Below are positions 41,211-49,840 of a stretch of DNA of 64,000 bases, in pieces (the first letter of the stretch is position 1; the number at the start of each line of letters is the position of its first letter). The position numbers and the translations under genes were made by a program. The notes under the pieces were generated by a model. The model had not been told where the DNA came from. It made no database searches and was given only the letters and a program-made list of their open reading frames with translations. Source of the DNA: Streptomyces ambofaciens ATCC 23877 (GTDB taxonomy: Bacteria; Actinomycetota; Actinomycetes; Streptomycetales; Streptomycetaceae); contig NZ_CP012382.1 of assembly GCF_001267885.1 (NCBI RefSeq), forward strand, positions 1,364,001 to 1,428,000. The letters run 5' to 3'.

Positions 41211-41657
41211 ATGACCATGTATTCTCCGGACGCCACCGACTGGCTCATCCTCGACGCCCTCCAGCGCAACGGGCGGGCCAGTTTCGCCGAGCTCGCCCGT
41301 GCCGTCTCGATGTCCGCGAGCGCGGTGACCGAGCGGGTGCGCCGGCTGGAGGAGACCGGGGTGATCCAGGGGTACGCGGCGGTGGTCGACCCCGAACGGC
41401 TGGGGCTGCCGATCCTGGCGTTCGTGCGGCTGCGCTATCCGGTCGCCAACTACAAGCCGTTCCACGACCTGGTCGCCGTGACCCCCGAGATCCTGGAGGC
41501 CCACCACGTCACGGGGGACGACTGCTTCGTGATCAAGGTCGCGGCCCGTTCGATGCGGCACCTGGAGCAGGTGTCGGGCCGGATCAGCGCGCTCGGCTCG
41601 GTGACCACGAGCGTCGTCTACTCCTCGCCCCTTCCCCGCCGGTCCCTGGGCCGCTGA
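41211..41657 (+). CDS. Lrp/AsnC-family transcriptional regulator
   Basis: A 148-residue regulator with HTH (WLILDALQRNGRASFAELAR, then VSMSASAVTERVRRLEETG) and a RAM ligand-binding domain (EAHHVTGDDCFVIKVAARSM). A -10-like TATCCA (41199-41204) ends six bases before ATG 41211 with no Shine-Dalgarno site, so the mRNA is probably leaderless. Divergent from the rhodanese gene and probably its regulator. It converges with sbcC, 16 bases away. Confidence 0.9.
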   Translation: MTMYSPDATDWLILDALQRNGRASFAELARAVSMSASAVTERVRRLEETGVIQGYAAVVDPERLGLPILAFVRLRYPVANYKPFHDLVAVTPEILEAHHVTGDDCFVIKVAARSMRHLEQVSGRISALGSVTTSVVYSSPLPRRSLGR

Positions 41658-41673
41658 GCGCCGCGGCGGCCTC

Positions 41674-44667
41674 TCAGGCGGTGCCCCGCTGCCGCAGCAC
41701 CGAACCCGACCGCCCCTTCACGACCTCCAGTTGGGCGTGGATCCGCCGCCGCAGGTCGGCGACGTGGCTGACGATGCCGACGCTGCGGTCCCGCTCGCGC
41801 AGGGAGTCGAGGACGTCGAGGACCTCGTCGAGGGTCTGGTCGTCGAGGCTGCCGAAACCCTCGTCGATGAAGAGGGTGTCGAGGCGCACACCGCCCGCCT
41901 CGTCGGTGACGACGTCGGCGAGGCCGAGCGCGAGGGCGAGCGAGGCGAAGAACGTCTCACCGCCGGACAGGGTGGCCGTGTCGCGTTCGCGTCCGGTCCA
42001 GGCGTCGACGACGTGCAGGCCGAGGCCGCTGCGGCCGCGCCCGGTGCGGTCGTCGGAGTGGACGAGGGTGTAGCGGCCCGAGGACATGCGCCGAAGCCGC
42101 GCGGTCGCCGCCGCGGCGACCTGCTCCAGCCGGGCGGCCAGCACGTAGGACTCCAGACGCATCCGGCGTTCGTTGTCCGCCGAGGTGCCCGCGGCGAGGG
42201 TGGCGAGACGGGCCACGCGGCCGTGCTCCTCGCGCAGCGGGAGGAGCCGGCGCACGGCGGTGGCGGCCCGCGCGGACAGGCGGTCCAGCTCGGCGCAGCG
42301 CCGGGTGGCGGCGTCCCGCGCCGAGGAGGCCTCGCGCAGCCGCCGGCCCGCGTCGGCGGCGGTGCGTTCCGCCGCCGGGAGGTCGGCGGGCGGCCGCCGG
42401 GCCGCGTCGGCGGTGTCGGCCTCGGCGAGGACGGCGCGGACGGCGGAGTCCTCGGACTGCCATGCGTCGAGCCGCCGTTGCAGTTCTCGGTGGGCGGCGT
42501 CGTCGAGGAGCGCGGCGGCGGCGTCCCGGGGGGTGTCGAACCCGGCGCGGAAGGCGGCGTCGGCGAGACGGGCGTCGGCTTCCTTGAGCCGCTGGGCCGT
42601 GTCCTCGGCGACGCGGGCGGCCTCGGCGGCCTCCGTGAGCCGCTCGGCCCGCCGCTCCAGCTCCGCGACCCGCGCCGCCACGCTGTCGGCGGTGCCGCGG
42701 GCCCGGGTCAACTCCTCCTCCAGGGCGAGCCGCTCGCTCTCCAGTCGCTCCCGGTTGCCGACCCGCGAGGCGGCGCGGACGGCGGCCTGCTGCTGAGCGG
42801 CGACCCGCTGCTCCCGCTCCTGCTCCGCCCGGCGCAGCTCCTCCTGGGCGGCATGGAGCCCCGAGGCGGTGGCCCGGGCCCGCGCGTACTGCCGCTCCAG
42901 CTCCTCGCTCTCCTCGGCCAGCCGGGCGGTGGGCGCGTCCCCGGCCTCCGCCGTGGCCGCGGCCAGCGCCTCCCGTACGGTGCCCAGGCGTCGTTCGGCC
43001 TCGGCGCGCCGCTCGTCCGCCGCCTGGTAGGCGGCGAGGGCCTCCTCCTCGGCCTCGCGGTCGACGTGTCCGACGACCTTGCGGGCGGGGGCGGGGTGTT
43101 CGGTGGCACCGCACACCGCGCACGGTGCGCCGTCGGTGAGGCCAGCGGCGAGCTCGGCCGCTATGCCGTTCAGCCGCTGTTCCTTGAGGTCGAGCCAGTG
43201 GGCGCGGGCCGCGACCGCGTGTTCGGCCGAGACCAGCGCCACCCGCCCCGCCTCGTCGGTGTCGCCGGCGAACTGGTCGCGCTGCCGGGCCGCGTTCAGC
43301 CGGCGCCGGGCCGGGTCGCGCTGGACGGCGAGCTGCTCGGCGCGGGTCGCCGCCTCCTGCGCCCGGTCGAGGCGGTCCTGCAGTCCGGTGCGGGTGGCCG
43401 CCCAGTCGGCGAGCCAGGTCTCCGCCTCGTGCAGGACCTCCTCGTCGGCGCGTTCCTGGCGCTCCAGCCGGGTCCGTTCCTCGGCCAGCTCGGTGAGGCG
43501 CTGCTCGGCCCTGCGTGCCGATTCCAGCCCGCCCAGCTCTTCGGCCGCCCGGCGTGCTGCCGCGGCCAGGCCGGCGGCGCCCGCGTCCGCGAGGGCCTCC
43601 GGCAGCAGGGCGCGCGCCCTGGCCTCGGCGGCCGCCGCCCGTCGGTGCTCGGTGTCGGTGCCGTCCCGCAACTCCAGTGCGGGGGCCACCGCTTCGGCCT
43701 TGCGTCCCCGTTCCATCCGCTCCTGGGCGGCGCGGTGGGCGTCCGCCCGCTCCGCCAGCCGTGCGGCCCGCTCCCGCGCCTCGGCGGACCTGCGCTGCAA
43801 CCGGTGCAGTTCCCGTGCGTCGGCCAGGTCGCGCTCGGCGGCGGCCTGGGCGGACTCGGTGGCCGCAAGCCGGCCGTCGGCGATGTCGAGCAGTTCCCTG
43901 GCCGTGCTGCGGGCGACCGCGGCGGCGCTCAGCACGGCCTCGGCCAGGCCCGGCTCACCCGGCGCCAGCTCCGGCAGTTCCATGGCGTCGCCGGCGGCCT
44001 GCTGCATCCGGTGGGCGTCGGCCAGCAGCGCGGCGTCCCCCTCCCGCACCTGGGCCTCGGTCGCGCGGCGCCGCTCGGCGAGGTGCTTCTCGACCTCGGC
44101 GAAGCGCCGGGTGTCGAAGAGCCGGCCGAGCAGCTTGCCGCGCGCTTCCGCGTCGGCGCGCAGGAAGCGTGCGAAGTCGCCCTGGGGCAACAGCACGACC
44201 TGACAGAACTGCTCACGGCTCATGCCGAGCAGCTGCGTGATCTCCTCCCCGATCTCCTGGTGGGAACGGCTGAGGTCCTTCCAGGCCCCGGCGCCCGCGT
44301 CGTACTCGCGCAGCCAGGTCTGGGCCTTGTCGACGGTGGTGCCCTTGCCGCGCAGCTTCGGACGCTCCCAGGGCGGCTGCCGGGTGACCTCCAGCCGCCG
44401 TCCGGCGACGGTGAGTTCGAGGCGCACCTCGGTGCGCGTGCCGACGGCGGCGTGGTCGCTGCGCAGGGTCGCGCCCTGACCGCTCTGGCGGGCGCCGGGC
44501 ACCGAGCCGTACAGCGCGTAGCACACCGCGTCGAGGACGGAGGTCTTGCCGGCACCGGTCGGGCCGTGCAGCAGGAAGATCCCGGCTGCCGACAGGTCGT
44601 CGAAGTCGACGCTCTGCGAGGCACCGAACGGCCCGAACGCGGTGATGTCCAGTCGGTGCAGCCTCAC
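41674..44667 (-). CDS. sbcC: Exonuclease subunit SbcC (Rad50-like)
   Basis: A 997-residue SMC-like ATPase of the SbcCD double-strand nuclease that opens hairpins and blocked DNA ends. Walker A is HGPTGAGKTS (near residue 36). Long coiled-coil arms surround the zinc hook CAVCG (about residue 515). The signature TATLSGGETFF and Walker B TLFIDEGFGSLD lie in the C-terminal head. GTG 44667 overlaps the sbcD stop (GTGA), coupling translation so both subunits are made together. Confidence 0.95.
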   Translation of the reverse strand: MRLHRLDITAFGPFGASQSVDFDDLSAAGIFLLHGPTGAGKTSVLDAVCYALYGSVPGARQSGQGATLRSDHAAVGTRTEVRLELTVAGRRLEVTRQPPWERPKLRGKGTTVDKAQTWLREYDAGAGAWKDLSRSHQEIGEEITQLLGMSREQFCQVVLLPQGDFARFLRADAEARGKLLGRLFDTRRFAEVEKHLAERRRATEAQVREGDAALLADAHRMQQAAGDAMELPELAPGEPGLAEAVLSAAAVARSTARELLDIADGRLAATESAQAAAERDLADARELHRLQRRSAEARERAARLAERADAHRAAQERMERGRKAEAVAPALELRDGTDTEHRRAAAAEARARALLPEALADAGAAGLAAAARRAAEELGGLESARRAEQRLTELAEERTRLERQERADEEVLHEAETWLADWAATRTGLQDRLDRAQEAATRAEQLAVQRDPARRRLNAARQRDQFAGDTDEAGRVALVSAEHAVAARAHWLDLKEQRLNGIAAELAAGLTDGAPCAVCGATEHPAPARKVVGHVDREAEEEALAAYQAADERRAEAERRLGTVREALAAATAEAGDAPTARLAEESEELERQYARARATASGLHAAQEELRRAEQEREQRVAAQQQAAVRAASRVGNRERLESERLALEEELTRARGTADSVAARVAELERRAERLTEAAEAARVAEDTAQRLKEADARLADAAFRAGFDTPRDAAAALLDDAAHRELQRRLDAWQSEDSAVRAVLAEADTADAARRPPADLPAAERTAADAGRRLREASSARDAATRRCAELDRLSARAATAVRRLLPLREEHGRVARLATLAAGTSADNERRMRLESYVLAARLEQVAAAATARLRRMSSGRYTLVHSDDRTGRGRSGLGLHVVDAWTGRERDTATLSGGETFFASLALALGLADVVTDEAGGVRLDTLFIDEGFGSLDDQTLDEVLDVLDSLRERDRSVGIVSHVADLRRRIHAQLEVVKGRSGSVLRQRGTA

Positions 44668-45827
44668 CGGGCCACCTCCCGCACGGTCTCGTCGGTGCGC
44701 ACCGCGTCGAAGGCGTCCCTCAGCACGGTCCGTTCGTGGAGGTCGGGGCCCGCGCCTCGTACGTGCGTCACGAAGTCCTCCGCGATCTGCTGGTCGCCGC
44801 GGCCGGCGAGGCGCCGGGCGTAGGAGACGGCCGGCTCCTCCGGGCCCCGCTCGGGGTCGAAGACGAGGCTCAGCGTGTGCGGGAAGCGGCCGGTGAGTCT
44901 GGCCATGGGGTCGGCGGGACGGACCGGGTCGGTGAGGGTCGCCTCGACCCACGCCTCCTCGTGCCGGGTCAGCCCCGGGTCGGCGAGCAGGTCCTCCAGG
45001 GTGCCCCGCAGCCGGGCGAGCGCGCGGGGCACGGGGCAGTCGACGCGCTCGGCGGTGACCGCGCCCTCGGCGTCGAGGTCGACGAGCCACATGCTCTTGC
45101 GGTGCGCGGCTTCGGAGAAGGAGTAGGGCAACGGGGAGCCGGAGTAGCGCACGCGCTCGGTGAGGGTCTGGCAGCCGTGCAGGTGCCCGAGTGCCACGTA
45201 GTCGACGCCGTCGAAGACTCCGCGGGGCACGGCGGCCACTCCGCCGACGGTGATGTCCCGCTCGCTGTCGCTCTGTTCGCCGCCGGTGACGAAGGCGTGG
45301 GCGAGGACGACGGACCGCGTCCCCCGCGCGCGCGTGGCGAGGTCGGCGCGGACCCGGTCCATGGCGGCGGCGAGCACCGCCTCGTGCCCCGCCTTCTCCA
45401 CCCCGAACCCGGCCTTCACGAGAGCGGGCTCCAGGTACGGCAGTCCGTAGAAGGCCACCTCGCCGTGCGCGTCCGCCAGCATCACCGGCGTCCCGCACCC
45501 CGCGGGGTCGGTGCGCAGGTGGATGCCGGCACGGTCGATGAGTCCGGCGCCGACGCCGAGGCGGCGGGCCGAGTCGTGGTTGCCGGAGATCATCACCGTC
45601 GGCACCCCGAGGTCGGCGAGGCGGTGCAGGGCGTCGTCGAAGAGCTCGACCGCGGCGAGCGGCGGCACCGCCCGGTCGTACACGTCCCCCGACACGACCA
45701 CGGCGTCGACGGCGTGCTCGCGCACGGTCGCGACGAGGTGGCCGATGAATCCGGCCTGGGCGTCGAGCATGTTCACCCGGTGGAACGCCCGGCCCAGATG
45801 CCAGTCGGAAGTGTGCAGCAGTCGCAT
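44664..45827 (-). CDS. sbcD: Exonuclease subunit SbcD (Mre11-like)
   Basis: A 387-residue calcineurin-like phosphoesterase, the nuclease subunit of SbcCD. Metal-binding motifs are TSDWHLG, VVSGDVYDR, MISGNHDSARR, VLAHAFV and ALGHLHGCQ. ATG 45827 begins MRLLHTSDWHLG, the standard N-terminus. It is upstream of and coupled to sbcC. The 245-base upstream gap contains the 14-bp tandem repeat described separately. Confidence 0.95.
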   Translation of the reverse strand: MRLLHTSDWHLGRAFHRVNMLDAQAGFIGHLVATVREHAVDAVVVSGDVYDRAVPPLAAVELFDDALHRLADLGVPTVMISGNHDSARRLGVGAGLIDRAGIHLRTDPAGCGTPVMLADAHGEVAFYGLPYLEPALVKAGFGVEKAGHEAVLAAAMDRVRADLATRARGTRSVVLAHAFVTGGEQSDSERDITVGGVAAVPRGVFDGVDYVALGHLHGCQTLTERVRYSGSPLPYSFSEAAHRKSMWLVDLDAEGAVTAERVDCPVPRALARLRGTLEDLLADPGLTRHEEAWVEATLTDPVRPADPMARLTGRFPHTLSLVFDPERGPEEPAVSYARRLAGRGDQQIAEDFVTHVRGAGPDLHERTVLRDAFDAVRTDETVREVAR

Positions 45828-45983
45828 GATCCCCGAGGTTAACGGCAGGGTCCGACAGCCCGGGGGGTTACTCCCGTTTCGCCCCTCCCACCGCCCCACA
45901 AAGGGCCGTTATGACCCTCTTATCCGTTTCGCCGACCGTTCTGGCTCACGTCGCCCTCCCGTCCGCGCCGCGCCTGCCACGCC

Positions 45984-46053
45984 GTGCGTGACGCGCCATG
46001 CGTGACGCGCCGTGCGTGACGCGCCGTGCGTGACGCGCCGTGCGTGACGCGCC
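45984..46053. repeat. Five tandem copies of a 14-bp unit
   Basis: GTGCGTGACGCGCC is repeated head to tail five times (45984-46053; the second copy begins with A) with a partial sixth copy after 46053. The array lies between the yigZ stop and the sbcD promoter region. The absence of spacers excludes CRISPR. It is a candidate variable-number repeat or clustered protein-binding array. Confidence 0.9.
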
Positions 46054-46072
46054 GTGCGGCACACCCGCGCCG

Positions 46073-46699
46073 TCACGCGTCGCCGTACGCCTCGCCGCCC
46101 AGTTCGAACCCGGCCGAGCCCGCGGTGGCGTCCGCGAGCCAGGACCGGAAGGCGTCCACCTCGGCCTCCGGCAGACCGACCTCGATGGTGACGGCCTCGG
46201 CGTACCGCACCTCGCGTACCGCGCGTCCCGCCGCGTGCAGGTCGTTCTGGAGCTTCCCGGCGCGCTGGTGGTCGACCGTCACCGTGGCCAGGCGGAACCG
46301 GCGGCGGGTGAGCGTGCCGAGGTCGTCGAGCGCCTCGCCGACCGCACCCCCGTAGGCGCGGATGAGGCCGCCCGCGCCGAGCTTGACCCCGCCGTAGTAC
46401 CGGGTGACGACGGCCACGACGTACCGCATGTCGCGGCGCAGCAGCATCTGGAGCATCGGTACGCCGGCGGTACCGCCGGGCTCTCCGTCGTCGCTGGCCT
46501 TCTGGACGGCCGCGTCGGCACCGATGACGTAGGCCCAGCAGTTGTGGGAGGCGTCCGCGTGCTCCTTGCGCACGCCCGCGACGAACGCCTGGGCCTCCTG
46601 CTCGGTGGCGGCCGGGGCGAGGGCGCACAGGAAGCGGGAGCGGTTGATCTCGGTCTCGTGCACACCCGCGCGGGCGACCGTGCGGTACTCGTCCTGCAT
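46073..46699 (-). CDS. YigZ/IMPACT-family protein
   Basis: A 208-residue cytosolic protein of the UPF0029/IMPACT family. The signature block is SDDGEPGGTAGVPMLQMLL, followed by AVVTRYYGGVKLGAGGLIRA. A C-terminal DUF1949-type domain follows (about 140-205). In E. coli YigZ and eukaryotic IMPACT these domains are tied to translation control, but no enzymatic role is proven. Length is normal. Upstream is a short gap to the cysteinyl-tRNA-synthetase-like gene, same strand, so they may be co-transcribed. Confidence 0.92.
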   Translation of the reverse strand: MQDEYRTVARAGVHETEINRSRFLCALAPAATEQEAQAFVAGVRKEHADASHNCWAYVIGADAAVQKASDDGEPGGTAGVPMLQMLLRRDMRYVVAVVTRYYGGVKLGAGGLIRAYGGAVGEALDDLGTLTRRRFRLATVTVDHQRAGKLQNDLHAAGRAVREVRYAEAVTIEVGLPEAEVDAFRSWLADATAGSAGFELGGEAYGDA

Positions 46700-46770
46700 C
46701 CGGCCAGCCTATGCGCTCACCGTCGCCCGCCTCTCGGCACGGTCGTCCCGGCCGGACCCGGGGCGCGCGG

Positions 46771-47493
46771 TCACTCCGGGGCTCCGACGTCCCGGGCGAG
46801 GTGGAGCCCCAGGAAGCGGTCGGCGTAGGCGTAGGTCTCGAACCGGACTCCGTCCGGAAGGTCCGGGTCGTCCTCCACCCGGCGCAGGACCCGCAGGACC
46901 CCGGGCGCGTCCAGGTCGTCCTCCCAGGCGTCTCGCAGCCGGTCGCGCACCTCGCCCGGCACGGGGCGCGACGGCTGCCGCGCCCAGCGGGCGACCGCGC
47001 GGCGCCAGCGCGCGAGCGTGTCCCGGGCCTCGTCCAGCGCGCTCGCGCCGAGCTCCACGCGCGTGTGGTGGTGGTGCGACAGCAGGGCGAGGCGCAGGGC
47101 GTCGGGGTCGGCGAGGTCGGGTGCGGCCGGGTCCGCCGGGGCGACGGCGAGCGTCGTCCCGCGCGAAGCGGCGTGGCCCTCGCGCACCACGTGCACGGCC
47201 TGGCCGGTGCCCGGACCGGAGCCGGCGCCGCCGCTCTCGAAGGGACGGACACCGAGGGCGGCCGCGTCCGCCCGCAGCCGCGCCCCGTCCTCGTCGTCCG
47301 CCGGGCCGGACAGCACGGCCCACGCGGGCGTGCCGTCGAGTTCCAGGGCGCGGATCAGCAGATCGGCGACGAGCAGCACGCGCAGCCCGGTCGTGTCACG
47401 GCCCGGCACGTGGGCCTCGACCCGGGTCGGGCCCCGTCGCACGGGGGCGGCGGGGGCGGGCTCTGCGGTCCGGGCGTCGATGATGTGCAGCAC
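46771..47493 (-). CDS. Degenerate cysteinyl-tRNA-synthetase/MshC-like protein
   Basis: A 240-residue protein annotated in relatives mostly as hypothetical. The N-terminus (VLHIIDARTAEPAPAA, then GLRVLLVADLLIRALELDGT) looks like the start of cysteinyl-tRNA synthetase or the mycothiol ligase MshC. LLSHHHHTRVELGASALDEA, with ARDTLARWRRAVARW after it, resembles their helical domain. The HIGH and KMSKS adenylation motifs and the cysteine zinc ligands are absent, and the protein is about half the normal length, so it should not activate an amino acid. It may be a regulatory or binding relic. GTG 47493 has no good ribosome site, so the start is uncertain. Confidence 0.6.
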   Translation of the reverse strand: MLHIIDARTAEPAPAAPVRRGPTRVEAHVPGRDTTGLRVLLVADLLIRALELDGTPAWAVLSGPADDEDGARLRADAAALGVRPFESGGAGSGPGTGQAVHVVREGHAASRGTTLAVAPADPAAPDLADPDALRLALLSHHHHTRVELGASALDEARDTLARWRRAVARWARQPSRPVPGEVRDRLRDAWEDDLDAPGVLRVLRRVEDDPDLPDGVRFETYAYADRFLGLHLARDVGAPE

Positions 47494-47701
47494 GGGGTGA
47501 GCGTAGGCGTGGCGGGGACGGGGCGCACCGGGGGCGCGCTCGCGGCCGTTCCCCAACGCGTCGAGGAGTCGCCGCGGTGGGGTGGAGGAACGCCGCCGCC
47601 CGGGTGACCCCGCCGCGTGGGGAATCCCGGCGGGCCGCCGTCCGTTGTCCTCGCCGGAAGGCGCGACAAGCGGGTCGTCCAGGAGTCCGAGGAGGCCGCC
47701 G

Positions 47702-48109
47702 GTGCACGGCGACGAGGCAACCGTCCGCAAGATCCTCACCGAGCTGGGCGACACCTGGGCCGTGGTGGGCCTGTCGTCCAACCGGCAGCGTGCGGCGTAC
47801 GGCGTCGCCGAGGTGCTCCAGCGCTTCGGCAAGCGGGTCGTGCCCGTGCATCCCAAGGCGGAGACGGTGCACGGCGAGCGGGGTTACGCCTCGCTCGCGG
47901 ACATCCCCTTCCACGTGGACGTCGTCGACGTCTTCGTCAACAGCGACCTGGCCGGGGGCGTGGCCGACGAGGCGGTGGCGAAGGGAGCGCGTGCCGTCTG
48001 GTTCCAGCTCGGGGTGGTCGACGAGGCCGCGTACGGGCGGACCCGGGCGGCGGGCCTGGACATGGTGATGGACCGCTGCCCGGCCATCGAGATCCCGCGG
48101 CTCGGCTGA
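47702..48109 (+). CDS. CoA-binding protein (YccU-like)
   Basis: A 135-residue single-domain Rossmann protein of the CoA_binding_2 family. TWAVVGLSSNRQRAAYGVAE provides the nucleotide loop, followed by VVPVHPKAETVHGERGYASL and VDVFVNSDLAGGVADEAVAK; the tail MDRCPAIEIPRL is also conserved. GTG 47702 is preceded by GAGGAGG. The ligand is probably CoA or an acyl-CoA; the cellular role is not established for the family. Confidence 0.9.
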   Translation: MHGDEATVRKILTELGDTWAVVGLSSNRQRAAYGVAEVLQRFGKRVVPVHPKAETVHGERGYASLADIPFHVDVVDVFVNSDLAGGVADEAVAKGARAVWFQLGVVDEAAYGRTRAAGLDMVMDRCPAIEIPRLG

Positions 48110-48143
48110 GCCGGCGGACCCTCCCCGCCGGGCGGTCACCGAG

Positions 48144-48416
48144 GTGACCAGGGCGCGCCGGCGGCCCGCGCGGGGGCGACGCCCGGGAGGGGCGACGACA
48201 CGGCCTGTCCGGCTGCTCGGCCGCGTGTCCCACCCGGGTGTGGTGTGGGACCGCCAGGAGTTCTCCCGGCTGCTCGCCGGGCTGTACCACGGCACGGCGT
48301 CGGGCGATCGGCACCGGGCGGGCGCCGCGCCGGCCCGGCTCCGGCGCCTGTTCGACTCGCCCGTCGCGGTGGCGGCGTTCACCGAGCCGTACGCCGGCGC
48401 CCGCACCACCGGCTGA
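48144..48416 (+). CDS. Possible small protein of unknown function
   Basis: An open frame of 90 codons in the 343-base gap between the CoA-binding protein and YbaK genes. From about residue 24 the third-position G/C bias is as strong as in real genes (SHPGVVWDRQEFSRLLAGLY, then ARLRRLFDSPVAVAAFTEPY), while the first 23 residues are Arg-rich low complexity. A start inside the frame, such as GTG near 48225, is also possible. No known domain. I include it at low confidence; otherwise the gap holds nothing I recognise. Confidence 0.4.
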   Translation: MTRARRRPARGRRPGGATTRPVRLLGRVSHPGVVWDRQEFSRLLAGLYHGTASGDRHRAGAAPARLRRLFDSPVAVAAFTEPYAGARTTG

Positions 48417-48452
48417 GCCCGCCCGTCACACGCGGCGCGGACCCCCGCCCGG

Positions 48453-49010
48453 TCAGGCGACGCCGAGCCCCTCCAGGACCACCGCGCCCGGCAGTTCGGC
48501 GAAGGCCTTGCCCGGCACCAGCAGCTTGCCGCGCCGGCGTCCGCTGCCGACAAGGACGTACGGCAGGTCGACGACGGCCGCGTCCACCAGCACGGGCCAG
48601 TCTCCGGGCAGGCCGACCGGGGTGATGCCGCCGTACTCCATGCCGGTCTCGCCGGTCGCCGTGTCCATCGGGGCGAAGGAGGCCTTGCGGGCCCCGAGGT
48701 GGCGGCGAACGACACCGTTGACGTCGACCCGGGTGGTGGACAGGACCACGCAGGCGGCCAGGGTGCTGCCGCCGCCCCGCTTGCCGGTGACCACCACGCA
48801 GTTCGCGGACTGTTCGAGCAGCTCCCGGCCGTAGTGCTCGACGAAGACGGCGGTGTCGGCCCACTGCGGGTCGGTGTCGACGTAGAGCAGCTGGTCGGCG
48901 GGGGTGCCGCCGCGCCAGTGGCGTACGGCGTCGGCGACCGGGCGGGTCAGCTCGTCGAGGCGGTCCGGGGCGGGCGTGGCGCTGTCGAAGTTCCCGATGG
49001 GTGGGTGCAT
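48453..49010 (-). CDS. YbaK/EbsC-family aminoacyl-tRNA deacylase
   Basis: A 185-residue protein of the YbaK/ProRS-insertion family, which hydrolyses mischarged aminoacyl-tRNA in trans. CVVVTGKRGGGSTLAACVVL contains the usual active-site strand with a Lys, then VRRHLGARKASFA and GMEYGGITPVGLPGDWPV are diagnostic. ATG 49010. It follows the XRE-cupin gene after 43 bases on the same strand, so the two are likely one operon. Confidence 0.9.
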   Translation of the reverse strand: MHPPIGNFDSATPAPDRLDELTRPVADAVRHWRGGTPADQLLYVDTDPQWADTAVFVEHYGRELLEQSANCVVVTGKRGGGSTLAACVVLSTTRVDVNGVVRRHLGARKASFAPMDTATGETGMEYGGITPVGLPGDWPVLVDAAVVDLPYVLVGSGRRRGKLLVPGKAFAELPGAVVLEGLGVA

Positions 49011-49053
49011 GGCGGCACGCTAACAACGGCGGGCGGTGCGCAGGACGGCCGTC

Positions 49054-49626
49054 TCAGCGGACGGGCGGCACCGAGACCGCCATGACCATCTCCATCGGCC
49101 CGTCGCCCTCGTTGCCGTAGGTGTGCGGGGTGTCCGACTCGAAGGAGGCGCTGGCGCCCGTCGGCACGCGGTGGGGCACTCCGTCGACGGTGAGGGTCAG
49201 TTCCCCGGCCGTGACGTGCACGAGCTCGACCGTCCCGGTGGGATGCGGGTCGGACGGGCTGCTCTCGCCCGGCATCAGCCGCCACTCCCACAGCTCCAGC
49301 GGGCCGGGTGCCTCCACACCGGCGAGCAGCCGGCTGAAGCTGCCGGCGTCGGTGTGCCAGAGCCGGATCGCCCGCTCCGCGGGCACGACGCGCACCGTGG
49401 GCCCCTGTTCCCGGTCGAGCAGCGTGGTGATGCTGATCCCGAGCGCGTCACCGATCTTCACCACCGTGCCGAGGCTGGGATTGGTGCGGGCCTGCTCGAT
49501 CTGGATGAGCATGCCGCGACTGACGCCGGCCCGGGCGGCGAGCGTCTCCAGGGTGAAGCCGCGCTCCCCGCGCCAGCGCTTGACGTTGCGCGCCAGGGAC
49601 TGGGTCAGCAGGTCGAGGTCCGCCAC
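49054..49626 (-). CDS. XRE-family regulator with C-terminal cupin domain
   Basis: A 190-residue regulator: lambda-repressor-like HTH (ERGFTLETLAARAGVSRGML, then NPSLGTVVKIGDALGISITT) joined to a cupin sensor domain (VELVHVTAGELTLTVDGVP). This architecture is common in SutR/PuuR-type regulators that respond to small metabolites. GTG 49626 start. It may autoregulate the XRE-ybaK pair. The 214-base upstream gap has a spaced inverted repeat, GGTGCAG (49665-49671) and CTGCACC (49691-49697), which could be an operator. Confidence 0.88.
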   Translation of the reverse strand: MADLDLLTQSLARNVKRWRGERGFTLETLAARAGVSRGMLIQIEQARTNPSLGTVVKIGDALGISITTLLDREQGPTVRVVPAERAIRLWHTDAGSFSRLLAGVEAPGPLELWEWRLMPGESSPSDPHPTGTVELVHVTAGELTLTVDGVPHRVPTGASASFESDTPHTYGNEGDGPMEMVMAVSVPPVR

Positions 49627-49840
49627 GTTCCGTCCAGATCCTTGTCCACTGTTTCGGGTGCCGCGGTGCAGTCCGTCGGCATACGGTCGGCTGCACCCGG
49701 ACGTTCACCGCACTGTACTGCGGGGCGACCGGACCATGACAGCGCCGTCCGCCCTGGCCACCAGCCTTCCGTGAGGTCCGGCCGACTTCGGCGGCGGTGC
49801 CGGGTTCCCTTTCCGGCGACGGGCCGAACCGGGCGAACGC

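Noticed and set aside
41731..44823. A 1030-codon plus-strand frame antisense to sbcC
   Set aside because: It mirrors the sbcC coiled-coil codons and has Gly/Val/Arg-rich repetitive sequence with no motif; sbcC has all family motifs.
45984..46053. CRISPR array
   Set aside because: Units are contiguous 14-mers with no spacers and there are no cas genes.
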